Under the pieces are notes generated by a model that saw nothing but the letters and a program-made list of their open reading frames with translations, had not been told where the DNA came from and made no database searches. Both the position numbers and the translations under genes were made by a program. DNA of 64,000 nt from assembly GCA_900544715.1 (NCBI GenBank), contig UQWL01000015.1, positions 1-64,000 of the forward strand, given 5' to 3'. Numbering within the stretch: position 1 is the stretch's first letter; every line of letters begins with the position of its first letter. Below are positions 24,795 through 32,810 of this stretch, piece after piece. The DNA comes from an uncultured Oscillospiraceae bacterium (GTDB lineage: Bacteria > Bacillota > Clostridia > Oscillospirales > Acutalibacteraceae).

Positions 24795-25535
24795 TTAGAA
24801 GCTTTTCCAACGCTCCCCTGCCGGTTCCTCCGGCTCCACCTCGATCGATTCGCTCACCTTTTGCAAAAAGCGGTAGAGCGGCGCGAGCTCCTGAAAGCCC
24901 TGTTTCAGCTCCTCGATGATTCCCGCATCCCGCAGGGGCGCAAGGTCCGGGTTTTCCCGGCAGACAAAGGCGTCCTTCCGGTTATAATAGGCGCGCAGAT
25001 CCTCCGGCACATCGCCGGGTTTCGCCTTTTTATAGCTTTCGCCGCCGAAGGCAAAGCCTGCCCGCTCTGCCCTACGCACCGCCCGGCGGAAGGTGGCGGG
25101 GTCCGCAAGGATCGCATCGCGGTAGGCCTGCATGAGCTGCGGGGTAGTGCTGTAATACCCCACCCCATAGGTGTAGCCTTGCGGTGTGATTTCAAACCAG
25201 AACGCCGGCGAGCATGGGAATTCTTTTTTGGGGCGCATAAAGGTTGCCCACACGTGCTCACGGTAGAGCGTTTTATCCTTGGTGAAGCGCGTATCCCGGC
25301 GGATGCGGGAAACCATGCGGCTTGGGATCACGCTGATTTTTCCATCGATTTTCTCCATCGGTTCCGCCAGCGCGGCGCAGATTTGCTGCATTGGAAGCAG
25401 CACCTGCTCCTTGATGGCGGGTTTTTTGGATTCATAAAACTCCTTGCTGTTTTGAAAGCGGTTCTCCGCCAGCAGCCAGAGCGCCTCCGGCGTGATACCG
25501 CGGTAAGCAGCCTCTTCTTCCCGTTTTGCGGCCAT
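24795..25535 (-). CDS. DUF2461 domain-containing protein
   Basis: Protein of 246 aa. I recognise DUF2461 (TIGR02453) from NSKEFYESKKPAIKEQVL, SRIRRDTRFTKDKTLYREHV and FWFEITPQGYTYGVGYY. The biochemical function of this family is not known to me. It is the last gene of the M42-M42-GNAT-lyase operon and begins two bases before the lyase stop codon ends, so it is translated in tandem with it. Family assignment is good. Confidence 0.87.
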   Translation of the reverse strand: MAAKREEEAAYRGITPEALWLLAENRFQNSKEFYESKKPAIKEQVLLPMQQICAALAEPMEKIDGKISVIPSRMVSRIRRDTRFTKDKTLYREHVWATFMRPKKEFPCSPAFWFEITPQGYTYGVGYYSTTPQLMQAYRDAILADPATFRRAVRRAERAGFAFGGESYKKAKPGDVPEDLRAYYNRKDAFVCRENPDLAPLRDAGIIEELKQGFQELAPLYRFLQKVSESIEVEPEEPAGERWKSF

Positions 25536-25536
25536 G

Positions 25537-26802
25537 TCAAATCACCCCCCTGTTTTCCATCTCCTGCGCGGCGAGCAGCACGCCCATCTTTGCACTGTGG
25601 AAATTGAGCCCGCCCTGCATCCAGGCGGCAAATGGCTCGCGCAGCGGTGCGTCCGCCGACAACTCAATAGACGAACCGAGCGTAAACGCCCCCGCCGCCA
25701 TGATCACCTTGCTGTCATAGCCAGGCATATCCCATGGCTCCGGCGAGACGAAGGAATCCACCGGGGCCCCTTTTTGCATGCCCTGGCAAAAGGCGATCAG
25801 CGCCTTTTCCTCCCGCAGGAGCACGGCCTGGATGATATCGTGCCGCGTTTCCCCGCATCGCGGGGTCACGTCATAGCCCAGCCGCTCAAACAGGGCTGCT
25901 GTAAAGGCGGCGGTTTTCAGCGCCTCCCCCGTCACATGCGGCGCGTGAAACAGGCCCATATAGAGCGGGCGGTTCTGGCCGAGCGTCGCCCCCACCTCGC
26001 GGCCGAGGCCCGGGGTCGTCATCCGGTAGGCGCAGAGCTCCACCAGATCTGCCCGGCCCGCGATATAGCCGCCCGTCGGCGCAATGCCGCCGCCCGGATT
26101 TTTGATGAGCGAGCCCGCGATCAAATCAGCGCCCACGGAGAGCGGTTCACGTTCCTCCACAAACTCACCATAGCAGTTATCCACCATCACGATCACATCC
26201 GGCTTGACCGCCTTGACGGCCCTCACAACCTCGCCGATCTGCCGGACGCTCAGACTCGGCCGCAGGGAATAGCCGCGCGAGCGCTGGATGTAAACCATTT
26301 TGGTGCTCGAATCGATCGTCGCGCAAATGGCCGGGAGATCCGGCAGGCCGTCCCGCCCCAAATCCGCCTGGCGGTAGCGGACGCCGAAATCCTTCAACGA
26401 GCCCTGCCCCTCCCCGCTCAGGCCGATCACGGAATGGATCGTATCATAGGGCGTACCCGTGGCGCTGAGCATCGTATCGCCCGGGCGCAGCACGCCATAA
26501 AGCGCGACTGCCAGCGTATGCGTCCCGCAGGCAAAGGTGTGGCGCACGAGCGCATCCTCCGCGCCCATCACATCGGCAAACACCCGGTCGAGGGTGTCGC
26601 GCCCCTTGTCATCGTAACCGTAGCCGGTAGAGGATACAAAATGGCTCTCGCTCACGCCGTGCCGGATGAAAGCGGAGAGCACTTTGAGCTGGTTGTATTC
26701 CGTAATTTCGTCGATCCTCTGAAAATCAGGCTTTGCGCGCTTCAGCGCATCCTGCCCGGCCTGACGGATCGCCGGGTCAAGCTCAAAAAAAGGCTGCTGC
26801 AT
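25537..26802 (-). CDS. Methionine gamma-lyase family protein (PLP-dependent, 'aluminium resistance' family)
   Basis: Protein of 421 aa. A Cys/Met-metabolism-type PLP enzyme: the cofactor Lys lies in SLIKNPGGGIAPTGGYI, the Asp in VDNCYGEF and the substrate loop in STGYGYDDKGRDTLDRVFA. Proteins of this family (YnbB-like) are widespread in Firmicutes, often annotated as aluminium resistance proteins; real substrates are uncertain. It sits in a tight operon between a GNAT protein and DUF2461. The neighbouring M42 aminopeptidases would release amino acids, which could supply a lyase; that is inference. Confidence 0.9.
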   Translation of the reverse strand: MQQPFFELDPAIRQAGQDALKRAKPDFQRIDEITEYNQLKVLSAFIRHGVSESHFVSSTGYGYDDKGRDTLDRVFADVMGAEDALVRHTFACGTHTLAVALYGVLRPGDTMLSATGTPYDTIHSVIGLSGEGQGSLKDFGVRYRQADLGRDGLPDLPAICATIDSSTKMVYIQRSRGYSLRPSLSVRQIGEVVRAVKAVKPDVIVMVDNCYGEFVEEREPLSVGADLIAGSLIKNPGGGIAPTGGYIAGRADLVELCAYRMTTPGLGREVGATLGQNRPLYMGLFHAPHVTGEALKTAAFTAALFERLGYDVTPRCGETRHDIIQAVLLREEKALIAFCQGMQKGAPVDSFVSPEPWDMPGYDSKVIMAAGAFTLGSSIELSADAPLREPFAAWMQGGLNFHSAKMGVLLAAQEMENRGVI

Positions 26803-26809
26803 ATGTATT

Positions 26810-27601
26810 TTAAACTCCTTTTTGTATCATCATTGCGGGCGGGCCATATGGCGCAAAGCCCATCCGCTCATAAAACTGCTCGTGCATGCCCGCCCGGCGG
26901 AAGAGATAAACGGCTTTCCCTGCTTTCCCCTCCCGCGCAAGCGCGCTGCACAGGGCGGCGGCCAGGTAGGAGCCGCGCCCCTTGCAACGCTTGTCCGGCA
27001 AAACCGCCACGCCGCCAAGCAGCGCCTCCCGCCCGGTTTGGGCAACCGCCATCGCACAGGCGGAGTAGCCGTCCTCCTCCCGCAGCGCCCACACGCGGGC
27101 CGCGCCGTGGCGCACCCGGTGGGAAACATCCGGCAGCCACGCCTCCCATTGGGGCAGCGGCTCCCCCGCTGCTTGCAGCAATACATAAACCTGCCGCAGG
27201 GAGGGCTCTTTGCAGATGGTTGCCGGTTCCTGTATCGCCGGCACGGCGGGCGCCCTGCTCAGCCGCATGGCATGGCAGCTCTCCATTCGGCACACTCCCC
27301 GCGTGCTGGAAGCCTGCGCCACCCACGCCGGGCACAAAACGCTCTCATACCCGACGGCGGATAAAAAGGCCCATAGTTCCTCCAAATCCGCCTGTTCGCA
27401 GGCGCACACCGTCACCTGCCCATCCACGCGCGAAAGAGCGGCGGTCATGCGCCCGGAATCATCTGTTTGCACCCAGAACAGCGCAAACGGATAGCCCGGC
27501 CCATACGCTTGCAGAAAGGCGGCGAGCCGCACGCCGTAAGGGCTCCCCTCGCAAAAGGAAAGGAGGCGGGGAACCTCCCGCCGGTCAATCAAGCGAATCA
27601 T
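26810..27601 (-). CDS. GNAT-like N-acetyltransferase
   Basis: Protein of 263 aa. The C-terminal half has the acetyl-CoA-binding pattern GGVAVLPDKRCKGRGSYLAAAL followed by AVYLFRRAGMHEQFYERMGFAP, typical of GNAT motif A and the FYxRxGF end. The N-terminal half is a degenerate second lobe. I start at MIRLIDRRE (27601), which overlaps the upstream peptidase gene by 17 bases and suggests translational coupling; a longer frame to 27631 is possible. Acceptor unknown. Confidence 0.8.
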   Translation of the reverse strand: MIRLIDRREVPRLLSFCEGSPYGVRLAAFLQAYGPGYPFALFWVQTDDSGRMTAALSRVDGQVTVCACEQADLEELWAFLSAVGYESVLCPAWVAQASSTRGVCRMESCHAMRLSRAPAVPAIQEPATICKEPSLRQVYVLLQAAGEPLPQWEAWLPDVSHRVRHGAARVWALREEDGYSACAMAVAQTGREALLGGVAVLPDKRCKGRGSYLAAALCSALAREGKAGKAVYLFRRAGMHEQFYERMGFAPYGPPAMMIQKGV

Positions 27602-28613
27602 TGGCAAAGCTTTGCGCAAGCGCGCGCACAAGATCCGCAGTGTCGTATAAATCCCCTTCTTCGATCACGCAGGAGGGGGAATGCAGATAGCGGCACGGCA
27701 CGGATACCGTGATGGTTTTCACCCCGCCGCGGCTCTTATGGATCGCGCCCGCGTCATTCCCGCCCGCGACCATCGTTTTGGTCTGGCAGCGGATATTTTT
27801 CCGCTCCGCGAGAGAAAAGGCAAAATCGTAGAGCTTCCGGTCATAGAGCGTGCTCCGATCCATAAAGGAAACCACAGCACCCTTCCCGAGCGCGCACACG
27901 CGCTTATGCGGCTGCACGCCCGCGATATCCGCCGCGGTGGTCGTTTCCACCACAATCGCATAATCGGGCGCCAGCTGATAGGCGGCGGCGCCTGCGCCGC
28001 GCAGCCCCACCTCCTCCTGCACGGTAAAGGCAAAATCGAGATCATAGGGAAGATCGCTCTCAATCATCTCCAGCAAAACCGCACAACCCGCGCGGTCGTC
28101 GAGCGCCTTGGCTTTGATCCGCCGCTCGCCGAACGGCACAAAGACTGAATCGAAATAGGCGATATCGCCCAGCCGGACAACCTGCGCCGCCTCTTCGGCG
28201 TTGGACGCACCGATATCGATATATAGTTTTTCAAAATCCGGAATTTTTTTCAGATCGTCCTTTTCGAGCAGATGCACCGGCATGGAGCCGATCACGCCGG
28301 GGAGCTTCTTCTCCCCCACAAACACGCCCCGGCCGAACAGCACACGCGAATCAATCCCGCCAACAGGAGAAAATTTCAGATAGCCATCCTCCGTAATATA
28401 CGTGACAATCAGCGCCACCTCGTCCATGTGCGCGGCGAGCATCACCTTCTTTTTGGCCCGCTGCGCGCCTTTTTTGTGCACAAGGAGGTTGCCAAGCGCA
28501 TCCACCTCATAGTCCGCGTGGGGTTTCACGCGCCCGACCAGGTATTCTCGCACCGCGCCCTCCCTGCCGGACGCACCCGGCAGGGAGCAGAGGGTTTTCA
28601 GTGTTTCCAGCAT
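27585..28613 (-). CDS. M42 family metallopeptidase (second gene)
   Basis: Protein of 342 aa. A glutamyl/lysyl-aminopeptidase-like M42 enzyme forming large cytoplasmic complexes that trim peptides. Metal ligands and catalytic residues are visible as LAAHMDEV, ALDDRAGC, VQEEVGLRGA, VVETTTAAD and the terminal RYLHSPSCVIEEGD. The start codon abuts the stop of the preceding M42 gene (TAA-ATG), so the two are co-translated and may form a mixed complex. Family call secure, substrate preference unknown. Confidence 0.94.
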   Translation of the reverse strand: MLETLKTLCSLPGASGREGAVREYLVGRVKPHADYEVDALGNLLVHKKGAQRAKKKVMLAAHMDEVALIVTYITEDGYLKFSPVGGIDSRVLFGRGVFVGEKKLPGVIGSMPVHLLEKDDLKKIPDFEKLYIDIGASNAEEAAQVVRLGDIAYFDSVFVPFGERRIKAKALDDRAGCAVLLEMIESDLPYDLDFAFTVQEEVGLRGAGAAAYQLAPDYAIVVETTTAADIAGVQPHKRVCALGKGAVVSFMDRSTLYDRKLYDFAFSLAERKNIRCQTKTMVAGGNDAGAIHKSRGGVKTITVSVPCRYLHSPSCVIEEGDLYDTADLVRALAQSFANDSLD

Positions 28614-29621
28614 TTATGCGCGCCCCCTTTCCAAAATATAAGCAGCCAACAGCCGGGCGGTGCTCTCCACATCCTGCGGATCGATCACTTCAATACCCAT
28701 GTGCATATACCGCAGTGGGATCGATAAAACCCCCATGCGCGTGCCCGCGCCCGCCGCGGCGATCTCATCCGCATTCGTCCCGGTTTTGCCGTTCATCACT
28801 TCAATTTGATAGGGGATGCCCTCTTTACGGGCAATTTCCTCCAATTGCCTGCTCATCACTGCATCTAGGGTCGGCGCAATGCCGATCATCGTGCCCTTGC
28901 CGAGCTCCGCGCATTTGTGCCGCGGCGCATCCGGCGTCATGGCAAAGCTCACATCCACCGCGATGCCCTCCCCGGCCCCGGCTGCAAACGAGGCACAGCC
29001 CGCGCTCCCGCCGCTAACTTCCTCTTGTGTGGAAAACACAACGGTCAGGCGGCAAGCCGCCTTTTGCTCGCGCAGCAGGGCAAGGCAGCGCAAAACCGCC
29101 GCCACGCCCGCGCGGTCATCCAGAGACGGCGAGCTGATCTGCCCGCCCAGCAGTTCCCTGGGAGCGCGCCGGAGCGTCACGCGGTCGCCCGGATGCACCT
29201 TCTCCTTTGCCAGCTCCGCCGGAAGGCCAATGTCGATTGCCAGATCCACAATGTCGGTAATTGATTGATCCTCTTTTTTTGCAAGATGTGGCGGCGTGCT
29301 GCACACCACGCCGTAGAGCGGTTCTTTGCCCCACACGGTCACCTCATGGCCCGCCAGGATACGCAGATCAATACCCCCGCACTTGTCAATCCGTAAAAAA
29401 CCCTCCGCATCCACACCGGTGACCACCATGCCGACCTGGTCGATATGCGCATCCAGCAGGATATGCGGCCCGGGCCCCGCAATTTCACCGATCACATTCC
29501 CGGATGCGTCGATATGCACCTGTGCAAATGCGCTGAGCGCTTCGGCAGCCTCCTGCGCCGCCGTTTTCTCCGCGCCCGATACCCCTGCGGGCGTGCATAA
29601 TTGCAGCAATAATTCCTTCAT
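28614..29621 (-). CDS. M42 family metallopeptidase (first gene)
   Basis: Protein of 335 aa. Same family as the next gene but clearly diverged: LLDAHIDQVGMVV, SLDDRAGVAAVLR, STQEEVSGGSAG, AVDVSFAMTPDA and RYMHMGIEVID give the full set of ligands. It opens the five-gene operon from a near-consensus promoter at 29678-29706. GGAAAGGAATTC precedes the ATG. The pair suggests a tandem duplication followed by specialisation. Confidence 0.94.
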   Translation of the reverse strand: MKELLLQLCTPAGVSGAEKTAAQEAAEALSAFAQVHIDASGNVIGEIAGPGPHILLDAHIDQVGMVVTGVDAEGFLRIDKCGGIDLRILAGHEVTVWGKEPLYGVVCSTPPHLAKKEDQSITDIVDLAIDIGLPAELAKEKVHPGDRVTLRRAPRELLGGQISSPSLDDRAGVAAVLRCLALLREQKAACRLTVVFSTQEEVSGGSAGCASFAAGAGEGIAVDVSFAMTPDAPRHKCAELGKGTMIGIAPTLDAVMSRQLEEIARKEGIPYQIEVMNGKTGTNADEIAAAGAGTRMGVLSIPLRYMHMGIEVIDPQDVESTARLLAAYILERGRA

Positions 29622-29677
29622 TGAATGAATTCCTTTCCAAACTGGTAATACTGATTTTAATATGATTCCCTTTCGTT

Positions 29678-29706
29678 ATTATACGTTTTTCGGATGGAAA
29701 ATTCAA
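29678..29706 (-). promoter_or_regulatory. Promoter of the M42 peptidase operon
   Basis: Minus strand TTGAAT (29701-29706), a 17-base spacer and a perfect TATAAT (29678-29683), 57 bases before the first gene. Confidence 0.85.
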
Positions 29707-29764
29707 TATGCCTCGATATGCCCTGCTTTTTCCTGTTCTTTTCCAATCTGTGCAGAAGCTTTCC

Positions 29765-29793
29765 TTGAAAGGCTTCCCAAATTATGATAGACT
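29765..29793 (+). promoter_or_regulatory. Promoter of the YfhO gene
   Basis: TTGAAA (29765-29770), a 17-base spacer and TAGACT (29788-29793), 52 bases before the start codon. Confidence 0.7.
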
Positions 29794-29844
29794 ATTTTCG
29801 TTCAATTTGATTAGTAGCCGTACGGCTCGGAAAGAAGGCTGACG

Positions 29845-32709
29845 ATGGAACAAACGCACAGCAAGCTCAAGCGCCCCGCGCTGTCGCAGCGGTTCTATGA
29901 AAACCGTTATGTATGGATTTCTTTTGCCGCCTCTGCGCTGGTAATGCTTCTGGTTTACATCTGCTTTGAGCTGATCCCCTTTGGCAGCAGGACGATCCTG
30001 CGCATGGATCTCTATCATCAATACGGCCCCCTGTTTGCGGAGCTGTATGAGCGGCTTGTGGGCGGAGAAAGCCTGATTTATTCCTGGGATACCGGCTTGG
30101 GCAGCAGCTTTCTCGGCAATTTTTACAATTACCTCTCCAGCCCACTGTCCGTTATCATTCTCCTCTTTGGGCACTCTAATATCCCCGAAGCCATCGCCAC
30201 GATGATCCTGCTCAAAGCCGCCCTGGCCAGCGCCGCCTTTGCCTATTACCTCAAGCGCTCCACAGGCAAAAACGACGCGACCATCTCCGCCTTCGGCGTG
30301 CTCTATTCCTTCTGTGGCTTTTTCATCGCCTATTACTGGAATGTGATGTGGCTGGATGCCATGCTCCTCCTGCCGCTGATTGCACTCGGCATTGAGCAGA
30401 TTATCAAAAAGGGCCGCTTCTGGCTCTATACCGCCGCGCTGGCGCTGACCATGCTCTCCAACTACTATATGTCCTTCATGGTGTGTATTTTTGCGGTGCT
30501 GTATTTTCTGGTGTATTATTTCAGCCACTATGAAATCACGGCCCGATTTTCCGGCCTCCAGCCGGAGGAGGGGAAAGCTTCCCTCTGGAGCAGAATGAAA
30601 AACAGTCGGTTCTTGCAGAGCGGCTTCCGCTTTGCCGGCGGCTCCATCCTCTCGGGCGGCATCGCGGCGTTTGCCCTTGTACCCACCTATTTTATTTTGC
30701 AGGCCTGCTCCGCTACCTCCGGCGCATTTCCGAAAAAATACGCCTCCTATTTCACCATTTTTGATTTTTTGGCAAACCATTTTGCCAGCGTGACCCCCAC
30801 CATCCGCAGCAGCGGCGAGGACGTTATGCCCAACGTATACTGCGGCGCGATTGTGCTGATCCTGATCCCGCTCTATCTTTTCGCAAAGTCGATCTCAAAG
30901 CGGGAAAAAGTGATGCACCTCTCCCTGCTCGTGTTTTTCTATTTCAGCTTCAACACAAATTTTCTCAACTATATCTGGCACGGCTTCCACTTTCCCAATG
31001 ACCTGCCCTACCGCCAATCCTTCCTCTATTCCTTCATCCTGCTGATTATGGCCTACCAGGTGCTGATTCGGCTCAAGGAATACTCCACCAAAGAGATTGC
31101 GGGCGTCGGGCTGGCTGTGATGGCCTATGTGGTGATTGTGCAGAAAATTACCTCCAAAAATGTGGACGAGCTCTCCGTGATCCTCACGCTGATCCTCATT
31201 GCGATCTACGTGCTCGTGATGGTGCTGATGAAGGATAAGCGCTACCAATCCTCCGCCGTGGCAGTGCTGCTGCTCTGCTGCGTCGTAACGGAGGCCGCGG
31301 CGGCCAATACGGATAATTACAGCATGGATCAGCCCAAAAGCAACTACGTTTCCGACCTGCCTGATTTTCAAGCGGTTAAAAAGCAATTGGACGAGCGGGA
31401 AAATGGCGGCTTCTACCGCATGGAGTTAACCAATCTGCGCGCGCGGATGGACCCCGCCTGGTATCACTACAACGGTGTTTCCACCTTCTCCTCCATGGCT
31501 TATGAAAAGGTATCGAACCTGCAGAGCCGCCTGGGTATGTTCGGCAATTTTATCAACAGCTACACCTACCACCTTCAAACGCCGATTTATAACAGCATGT
31601 TTGGGCTGAAATATATCGTCAATAATACCGTGGAGGTCAACCCTGACGAAGCGCTCTACACCAAGCTGCCAGTTGCGCAGGGCAAATTCACAGCCTATGA
31701 AAACAACTATGCCCTGCCCATCGCCTTCCGCGTGAATGATACGGTGCAGAGCTGGGCAACAGACGGCAGCGATCCCTTCCTGGTGCAACAGGAATTCTTC
31801 CAAAAGGCCACCGGCTGCGGCACGCTGTTCCATCCGATGGAAATCTCCAGCATTGATTACTACAATATCGACTCCTTCAGCGATGAATCCCAGCTGGGCA
31901 CCTTCACCTTCTTCCGCACCACGCCGGGTGAGGATGCCAGCTTGACCTTCCACCTGATTAGCCCCGGCACGGAAAACCTCTATCTCTATGTGAAATCGGA
32001 TAATGTGGAGCAGATCAGTATCTCGTCGGACAGCTACAACAACACCCAGAATGTAGACCGGGAATATATCCTTGATATCGGCCGCCACCAGAAGGGCGAG
32101 GTCATCAGCGTAGATGTCACCATCAAGAGCGGTGATTCCGGCTATATCGACTTCTATGCCTATGGCTTCGACGAAACGGAATTCAAGCGCGGCTATGACC
32201 GGCTGAAGGCGGATTCCCTCCAGGTGGAGCGCTTTACGGATACGAAGATCAGCGGCACGGTCAACGCTTCTGAAAACGGTATCCTGTACACCTCCATCCC
32301 CTATGACGAGGGCTGGACGGTAACGGTAGACGGCGAAAAGGTTGCGAGGCAGGATCTGCTCGCCGTGGGTGATGCGCTGCTCGCCGTCAATATCGGCAGC
32401 GGCAGCCATTCCGTCTCCTTTTCCTACACGCCGCGCGGCATGTATATCGGCATTGGTATCTCTGTATTTGCGCTCGCAGTGCTCCTTTTGCTGCTGGTTT
32501 GGAATCGGAGCGGGAAAAGGCCGTTTTTCCTGGAGCCCTATCCCGTCCGGAAGGCAGCCCCCGCCATGGAACCGGAACTGCTGGAAACGAATGCAAATCC
32601 GGTGCCAGCGGAGGATGCGCCTCCCGCAGAACCCCTTCCCCCAGTGGAACCGGAGGTTCCCGGAGAGGGCGAAGACGGCACGATTCAAAACCCGGAGGAA
32701 CCCGTTTAA
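29845..32709 (+). CDS. YfhO family integral membrane protein
   Basis: Protein of 954 aa. About a dozen hydrophobic segments fill residues 25-490, after an external loop with RMDLYHQYGPLFAELYERL and WDTGLGSSFLGNFYNYLSSP, the hallmarks of YfhO/GT-C-like proteins. A large soluble domain (about 500-870) precedes a last membrane segment (IGIGISVFALAVLLLLLVW) and a proline/glutamate-rich tail. In Bacillus and Listeria YfhO proteins take part in glycosylation of lipoteichoic acid or related polymers with undecaprenyl-phosphate sugars; the same is inferred here. AAGG lies eight bases before the ATG. Single-gene unit with a promoter and a bidirectional terminator. Confidence 0.9.
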   Translation: MEQTHSKLKRPALSQRFYENRYVWISFAASALVMLLVYICFELIPFGSRTILRMDLYHQYGPLFAELYERLVGGESLIYSWDTGLGSSFLGNFYNYLSSPLSVIILLFGHSNIPEAIATMILLKAALASAAFAYYLKRSTGKNDATISAFGVLYSFCGFFIAYYWNVMWLDAMLLLPLIALGIEQIIKKGRFWLYTAALALTMLSNYYMSFMVCIFAVLYFLVYYFSHYEITARFSGLQPEEGKASLWSRMKNSRFLQSGFRFAGGSILSGGIAAFALVPTYFILQACSATSGAFPKKYASYFTIFDFLANHFASVTPTIRSSGEDVMPNVYCGAIVLILIPLYLFAKSISKREKVMHLSLLVFFYFSFNTNFLNYIWHGFHFPNDLPYRQSFLYSFILLIMAYQVLIRLKEYSTKEIAGVGLAVMAYVVIVQKITSKNVDELSVILTLILIAIYVLVMVLMKDKRYQSSAVAVLLLCCVVTEAAAANTDNYSMDQPKSNYVSDLPDFQAVKKQLDERENGGFYRMELTNLRARMDPAWYHYNGVSTFSSMAYEKVSNLQSRLGMFGNFINSYTYHLQTPIYNSMFGLKYIVNNTVEVNPDEALYTKLPVAQGKFTAYENNYALPIAFRVNDTVQSWATDGSDPFLVQQEFFQKATGCGTLFHPMEISSIDYYNIDSFSDESQLGTFTFFRTTPGEDASLTFHLISPGTENLYLYVKSDNVEQISISSDSYNNTQNVDREYILDIGRHQKGEVISVDVTIKSGDSGYIDFYAYGFDETEFKRGYDRLKADSLQVERFTDTKISGTVNASENGILYTSIPYDEGWTVTVDGEKVARQDLLAVGDALLAVNIGSGSHSVSFSYTPRGMYIGIGISVFALAVLLLLLVWNRSGKRPFFLEPYPVRKAAPAMEPELLETNANPVPAEDAPPAEPLPPVEPEVPGEGEDGTIQNPEEPV

Positions 32710-32762
32710 AGGCTGTTTCTCTCAAACCATTTCTAAGTTTCGATCATATATTCGCATTTAAA

Positions 32763-32803
32763 AAAACGCCTGTGCTGTCAACAAATGCAGCACAGGCGTT
32801 TTT
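32763..32803. terminator. Bidirectional terminator between YfhO and Ca2+-ATPase genes
   Basis: 15-bp stem AAAACGCCTGTGCTG/CAGCACAGGCGTTTT with a ten-base loop and A/T runs on both sides. It serves both convergent genes. Confidence 0.92.
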
Positions 32804-32810
32804 ATCAGGT

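Noticed and set aside
25534..27690. Long plus-strand frame opposite the lyase and acetyltransferase genes
   Set aside because: Low-complexity Pro/Arg/His composition and complete overlap with well-supported minus-strand genes show it to be a GC-codon shadow.
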